A DNA stretch of 64,000 nucleotides. Source: a virus. Position 1 is the stretch's first letter. The number at the start of each line of letters is the position of its first letter. The notes under the pieces were generated by a model. It saw nothing but the letters and a program-made list of their open reading frames with translations, made no database searches and was not told where the DNA came from. The DNA lies in the IMG/VR virus record IMGVR_UViG_3300027541_000009, positions 220,051-284,050 of that record. One strand, written 5' to 3'. The position numbers and the translations under genes were made by a program. Positions 59,790 to 64,000 of the stretch are shown here, piece by piece.

Positions 59790-62700
59790 ATGGCCATTTC
59801 AAACGATCAGAAGATTGATTATCTCTGGAAAAAACTTGGTTACGGTAGAACAAAAACCGATGTCTCGACAATCAAAGATGCGGTTAATGAATCTATTTCA
59901 AGTCCTCTACTAATAAGAGGGGATAATGTTTGGTCACAATCAAATCTAATTCCGGGAACAATTCCCGGCAGCAGCACATCAGTAGTTACTTTATATCCAA
60001 CATCATTACCTGTAGAATGTATTGCTGATATTACATCATCAACAAATAGGACTTGGAAGACAAATATAACAGATTGGATTCCTCCCGAAATTGGTTCTAC
60101 TTATCTTGTAAAAGTATATGTTCATACCTCAGGAAATGCAGCAACTGCCGCTTCATCAGGAACTCAATTAATTGCTGCTGGTTCTGGTAATAATGACGAA
60201 TGGTTCTTTGATTATCAATCTGGAACTTTAAACTTTATTGGAACTAATCTTCCAAGTGGAGTCAATTTTAGTGGGAAGAGTATCTATATTAGTGGAGCAG
60301 TTTATAGTGGAGTTAAAGGAGTAGCAGTTGCTGGAGCAGCATCATCCTTTTCTTCAATATATGTTTCTGGTATTGGTACTGTTACTACTCTGGATAGCAC
60401 TACAGGGGCAGTAACTAATCTCAGTGGTACAAATATCAACTATACTGGTATTGGTACTATTACAACTTTAAACGGCACTACAGCAAATTTAACCAATATC
60501 AGTGGTACTAATATCAATTACAATGGTATTGGTACTATTGCGACTTTAAACAGCACTACAGGAACAGTAACTAACCTTAGCGGTACAAGTGCAAATTATT
60601 CTGGAATCATAACTGCATCATCTTTCCACCCAAGTAGTGGATATATCCAAGCAGCGGATGGAACTAATTCATTCTACATCTATAGCGGAACTGGAAATGT
60701 AGCATTTCAGGGAACTATTGGTGTAGGTACAATCAATAACACATCCGGACATAAGGCACTTGATTTCGGTTCAACAACCACACCATCAGTTAATATTACA
60801 AATAGTTTAAATGTTGGTAGTGGAGTATCAGTTGTTGGTGTAGTAACGGCATCAAGTTTTAGCGGAACTGCAACATCTACAACTAATATTCCAAATTTAA
60901 CTGGCGATGTAACTTCAGATAATACTGTAACTACTCTTGCAACAGTTAATAATAATGTTGGAACTTTTGGTTCCCAAACTTCAATTCCAAGCATCACTGT
61001 CAATGCAAAAGGTTTAGTTACTGGAGTAACTACCAGTTCAATTATTGTTGGTGATGGAACGCTTACTCTACAAACATCTGGCATTGGGTTGTCTGGATCA
61101 CAAACTTTTACTGCTAATCAAAGTAATAATACAACATTTACGGTAACTTCTAATGCTACAAGCGATAACACTTCTTCATCAATAGTAGCAAGAGATTCGT
61201 CTGGCAATTTTAATGCGGGAATAATTACCGCTACAACATTTTCAGGATCTCTTCAAGGTAATGCATCTACAGCAACTGCTCTTCAAAACTCAAGAACATT
61301 TGAAATTACCGGAGATATTGTTGCATCTGCAATTAGTTTTGATGGAACCGGCAATGTATCATTAGCAGCAACAATTCAACCAAATAGTGTTGGATTAGGA
61401 ACTGATACAACTGGGGATTATGTCCAAACAATTTCCGGAACTGCAAATCAAATTACAGTTACCAGCGGAACTGGAGAGAGTTCTTCACCAGTATTAAGCA
61501 TCCCAAATCAATTTACTGCTCCACAAGATGTAACAGTTACGCGAGATTTATTTGTCAATCGCGATTTAAGTGTAACGGGTAATATTACAATTGGGGGAAC
61601 ATCTGCAGCAATCTTTTCACAATCATTAAATGTATTCGACCCAGACATTGTTCTTGGATTTAGAACTGATGCACTTGGCAATGATGTTTCAAATGATAAT
61701 ACGGCAAATCATGGTGGCGTTGCAGTCGCATCAACAGAAGGAACTCCATTAGTTCAGTTATTCATCGCTGGTATCGAAACAAATCCTGCCACATATAAGA
61801 AAATTATGTGGTTCAAGGCAGGTGAGTTTGCTGGACTCGGAACTGATGCTTGGTTGATAAACTATGCTGTAGGTATTGGCAGTACACAATTCCCATATGG
61901 AACCAGATTAGCGGCAGGTGCTGTTCAATTCACTGAAAGTGATTTAGCAGTCGTAAGAAATATTAATGCTTCTGGCATAAGCACCATTATAACTTTAAAC
62001 AGCACCACAGGAACAGTAACTAATCTTAGTGGTACTGATATTAACTACAGTGGTGTTGGTACTATTGTCACTCTGAATAGTACCAACGGAACGGTAACTA
62101 ACCTCAATGGTACTAATATCAATTATAGTGGTATTGGTACTATTGCAACTCTTAATAGTACTACTGGAACAGTAACTGATCTTAGTGGTACTGATATTAA
62201 CTACAGCGGTGTCGGTACTGTAGTTAACCTAAATGGAACTAATATCAATTATACTGGTGTTGGCACTATTGCAACATTGAATAGTACTACTGGAGCAGTA
62301 ACTAATCTCAGCGGCACTGATATTAACTACAGTGGTATTGGTACTATTACTACACTGAATAGCACTACTGGGACCGTAACTAACCTAAGTGGTACGAATG
62401 TAAATTATAATGGCATTGGTACTATTGCAACTCTTAATAGTACTACAGGGGCAGTAACTAACCTTAGTGGCACAAATGTTAATTATACTGGTATTGGTAC
62501 TATTGCAACACTGAATAGTACTACAGGAACAGTAACCAATCTCAATGGAACTAATATCAATTATAGTGGTATTGGTACTATTGCAACTCTTAATAGTACT
62601 ACTGGAACCGTAACTAACCTAAGTGGTACGAATGTAAATTATAATGGCATTGGTACTATAACCAATCTTGGTGGTATAAATGCCAATTATGCTGGTATTG

Positions 62701-64000
62701 GTACGATTGCGACTTTAAACAGCACTACAGGAACAGTAACCAACCTTAGTGGTACAAATATTGATTATACTGGTATTGGTACTATAACCAATCTTGGTGG
62801 TATTGATATCAATTATACTGGTATTGGTACTATTGCAACTTTAAACAGTACTACTGGTTCTGTTACAACTTTAATAGGAACAGATATTAACTATAGTGGT
62901 ATTGGTACTGTAACCAACTTAAATGGAACTAATATCAATTATACTGGTATTGGCACTGTTGTTACACTGAATAGTACTGCAGGAACAGTAACCAATCTCA
63001 ATGGAACTAATATCAACTATAGTGGTATTGGTACTATTGCGACTTTCAATAGTACAAACTCTACGATTGATAATTTAAATTCGACTAATATCAATGTTTC
63101 TGGTCTCTCCACTTTTGCTGGTATTACAACAGTTGCTGGACCAACATTATTCACCAAACAATTAAGTGTTTCTGGTGTTTCCACATTCCATGGTGATGTA
63201 AAAATTACTGATGGCAAGAGTGTTTACTTTGGTGACGGCAATGATTTAAGAATTTATCACGATGGGGGCAATAGTTTTATTCGCGATATTGGAGTTGGAA
63301 ATCTCTTTATTGATGCTTCCAACACTTATCATAGAGCTAGCTCACATCTTTTCTATGATGATACGGGAAATAAAACTCTTGCTACTTTTACTGCGGATGG
63401 TTCGATTTCACTTTATTATGACAATTTAAAAGTATTTGAAACCTCTGGAATTGGTGCAACTGTTTATGGTACTCTAAACACTCAAGATCTTAATGTAACC
63501 GGAGTAGGTACTGTTACAACTTTGAACAGTACTACTGGATTCATCACAACTCTAACAGGAACAGATATTAATTATACTGGTATTAGTACTTTTACCACTC
63601 TAAACAGCACCGAAGGAACGGTAACTAATCTTAGTGGTACTGATATTAACTACAGTGGTATTGGTACTGTAACCAACTTAAATGGAACTAATATCAATTA
63701 TACTGGTATTGGCACTGTTGTTACACTAAACAGCACTACAGGAACAGTAACTAATCTCAATGGTACTGATATTAACTATAGTGGTGTTGGTACTATTGCT
63801 ACACTGAACAGTACTACTGGAACAGTAACTAATCTCAATGGTACTGATATTAACTATAGTGGTGTTGGTACTATTGCTACACTGAACAGTACTACTGGAA
63901 CAGTAACTAATCTCAATGGTACTGATATTAACTATAGTGGTGTTGGTACTATTGCTACACTGAACAGTACTACTGGAACAGTAACTAATCTCAATGGTAC
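59790..64000 (+). CDS. Long tail-fibre protein with 26-residue repeats (partial at right edge)
   Basis: At least 1403 codons, open to the window end. The N terminus (MAISNDQKIDYLWKKLGYGR, KTDVSTIKDAVNESISSPLL) is the baseplate-attachment type of cyanophage fibres. From about residue 190 there are imperfect 26-residue repeats of the form TVTNLSGTNINYSGIGTI-ATLNSTTG, predicted beta-solenoid. At about 1143-1232 is the motif FGDGNDLRIYHDGGNSFI, with LYYDNLKVFETSG, common in marine phage fibres. The last 260 bp are an exact 78-bp tandem repeat. The C terminus is outside the window. Confidence 0.88.
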   Translation, partial: MAISNDQKIDYLWKKLGYGRTKTDVSTIKDAVNESISSPLLIRGDNVWSQSNLIPGTIPGSSTSVVTLYPTSLPVECIADITSSTNRTWKTNITDWIPPEIGSTYLVKVYVHTSGNAATAASSGTQLIAAGSGNNDEWFFDYQSGTLNFIGTNLPSGVNFSGKSIYISGAVYSGVKGVAVAGAASSFSSIYVSGIGTVTTLDSTTGAVTNLSGTNINYTGIGTITTLNGTTANLTNISGTNINYNGIGTIATLNSTTGTVTNLSGTSANYSGIITASSFHPSSGYIQAADGTNSFYIYSGTGNVAFQGTIGVGTINNTSGHKALDFGSTTTPSVNITNSLNVGSGVSVVGVVTASSFSGTATSTTNIPNLTGDVTSDNTVTTLATVNNNVGTFGSQTSIPSITVNAKGLVTGVTTSSIIVGDGTLTLQTSGIGLSGSQTFTANQSNNTTFTVTSNATSDNTSSSIVARDSSGNFNAGIITATTFSGSLQGNASTATALQNSRTFEITGDIVASAISFDGTGNVSLAATIQPNSVGLGTDTTGDYVQTISGTANQITVTSGTGESSSPVLSIPNQFTAPQDVTVTRDLFVNRDLSVTGNITIGGTSAAIFSQSLNVFDPDIVLGFRTDALGNDVSNDNTANHGGVAVASTEGTPLVQLFIAGIETNPATYKKIMWFKAGEFAGLGTDAWLINYAVGIGSTQFPYGTRLAAGAVQFTESDLAVVRNINASGISTIITLNSTTGTVTNLSGTDINYSGVGTIVTLNSTNGTVTNLNGTNINYSGIGTIATLNSTTGTVTDLSGTDINYSGVGTVVNLNGTNINYTGVGTIATLNSTTGAVTNLSGTDINYSGIGTITTLNSTTGTVTNLSGTNVNYNGIGTIATLNSTTGAVTNLSGTNVNYTGIGTIATLNSTTGTVTNLNGTNINYSGIGTIATLNSTTGTVTNLSGTNVNYNGIGTITNLGGINANYAGIGTIATLNSTTGTVTNLSGTNIDYTGIGTITNLGGIDINYTGIGTIATLNSTTGSVTTLIGTDINYSGIGTVTNLNGTNINYTGIGTVVTLNSTAGTVTNLNGTNINYSGIGTIATFNSTNSTIDNLNSTNINVSGLSTFAGITTVAGPTLFTKQLSVSGVSTFHGDVKITDGKSVYFGDGNDLRIYHDGGNSFIRDIGVGNLFIDASNTYHRASSHLFYDDTGNKTLATFTADGSISLYYDNLKVFETSGIGATVYGTLNTQDLNVTGVGTVTTLNSTTGFITTLTGTDINYTGISTFTTLNSTEGTVTNLSGTDINYSGIGTVTNLNGTNINYTGIGTVVTLNSTTGTVTNLNGTDINYSGVGTIATLNSTTGTVTNLNGTDINYSGVGTIATLNSTTGTVTNLNGTDINYSGVGTIATLNSTTGTVTNLNG
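63741..64000 (+). repeat. Exact 78-bp tandem repeat in the tail-fibre gene
   Basis: Period 78 bp (26 codons) with no visible mismatch over about 3.3 copies, up to the window end. Earlier copies (60360-63740) are diverged by many synonymous changes, so these were recently amplified or homogenised. Confidence 0.85.

Noticed and set aside
60360-64000. Repeat array as CRISPR
   Set aside because: Units are 78 bp, in frame and coding, with no spacer structure and no cas genes.

Overview
The window looks like part of the genome of a T4-like cyanophage (contractile-tailed, Kyanoviridae-type). The right half (23.4-64 kb) encodes T4-type baseplate and neck proteins (gp25, gp6, a giant gp7-position protein, gp8, a giant DUF4815-type protein, gp13, gp14, gp15), the small terminase gp16, and then a block of fibre genes. 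T4-type late promoters (NATAAATA) lie in front of most of these transcription units. Many of the small early proteins are of kinds I recognise from marine and freshwater cyanophages, and the DnaA-box-like sites near 19.0 kb have the cyanobacterial form TTTTCCACA. All genes are on the + strand except two homing endonucleases.

Region 1 (1-20.5 kb) is a dense accessory/early region of about 55 mostly tiny genes, many overlapping by 1-14 nt. It holds a D12-class (Dam-like) adenine methylase (750-1601), an SF2 DEAH-box helicase (6505-7692), an apparent complete type II restriction-modification pair (MvaI/BcnI-like endonuclease 7820-8515 overlapping a beta-class methyltransferase 8512-9375), a KxDG nucleotidyltransferase/ligase-like protein (10158-11075), a MutH/Sau3AI-like endonuclease (15036-15626), a minus-strand HNH homing endonuclease (11536-12024) and a minus-strand GIY-YIG endonuclease (17942-18955). 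Three proteins at 4221-6199 look like T4-type capsid-targeted internal head proteins, and late-type promoters precede two of them.

The most striking feature of region 1 is a nearly invariant ~30-bp element repeated 14 times between 1.6 and 19.75 kb. It reads ACTTGGATCCTC-(T/G)AAAGTGTACC-TATA(G/A)T and always lies just before a gene. It looks like a phage-specific promoter. In 7 of 14 copies an ATG is fused directly to the -10-like hexamer, and every copy contains GGATCC, hence a GATC site. Together with a Dam-like methylase and a MutH/Sau3AI-like nuclease in the same region, this suggests a GATC-methylation-linked gene-control or R-M circuit, the best candidate in the window for an undescribed system. 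A second, longer element (about 110 bp) occurs twice, once before the MvaI-like nuclease gene and once before a small gene at 14.0 kb.

Region 2 (19.0-23.4 kb) is the junction. It has a cluster of four cyanobacterial-type DnaA boxes with C-tracts (candidate origin), a strong TTGACA-N17-TATAGT promoter, a start codon buried in a perfect 17-bp inverted repeat, a GC-rich structured stretch that could be a small RNA, a glycosyltransferase-like gene, a small gene with a perfect terminator hairpin inside its coding sequence, and a gene interrupted by one in-frame TAA.

Region 3 (23.4-64 kb) is structural and more AT-rich, with a visible shift in Arg codons from CGT/CGC to AGA. It includes proteins of 4026 and 2523 residues, a collagen-like fibre of 1755 residues with a beta-helix-like C terminus, a PKD-domain protein, and a tail-fibre gene with 26-residue (78-bp) repeats that runs off the right edge. 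The large terminase gene expected after gp16 is not in the window; fibre genes sit there instead. No tRNA gene or CRISPR array was seen.
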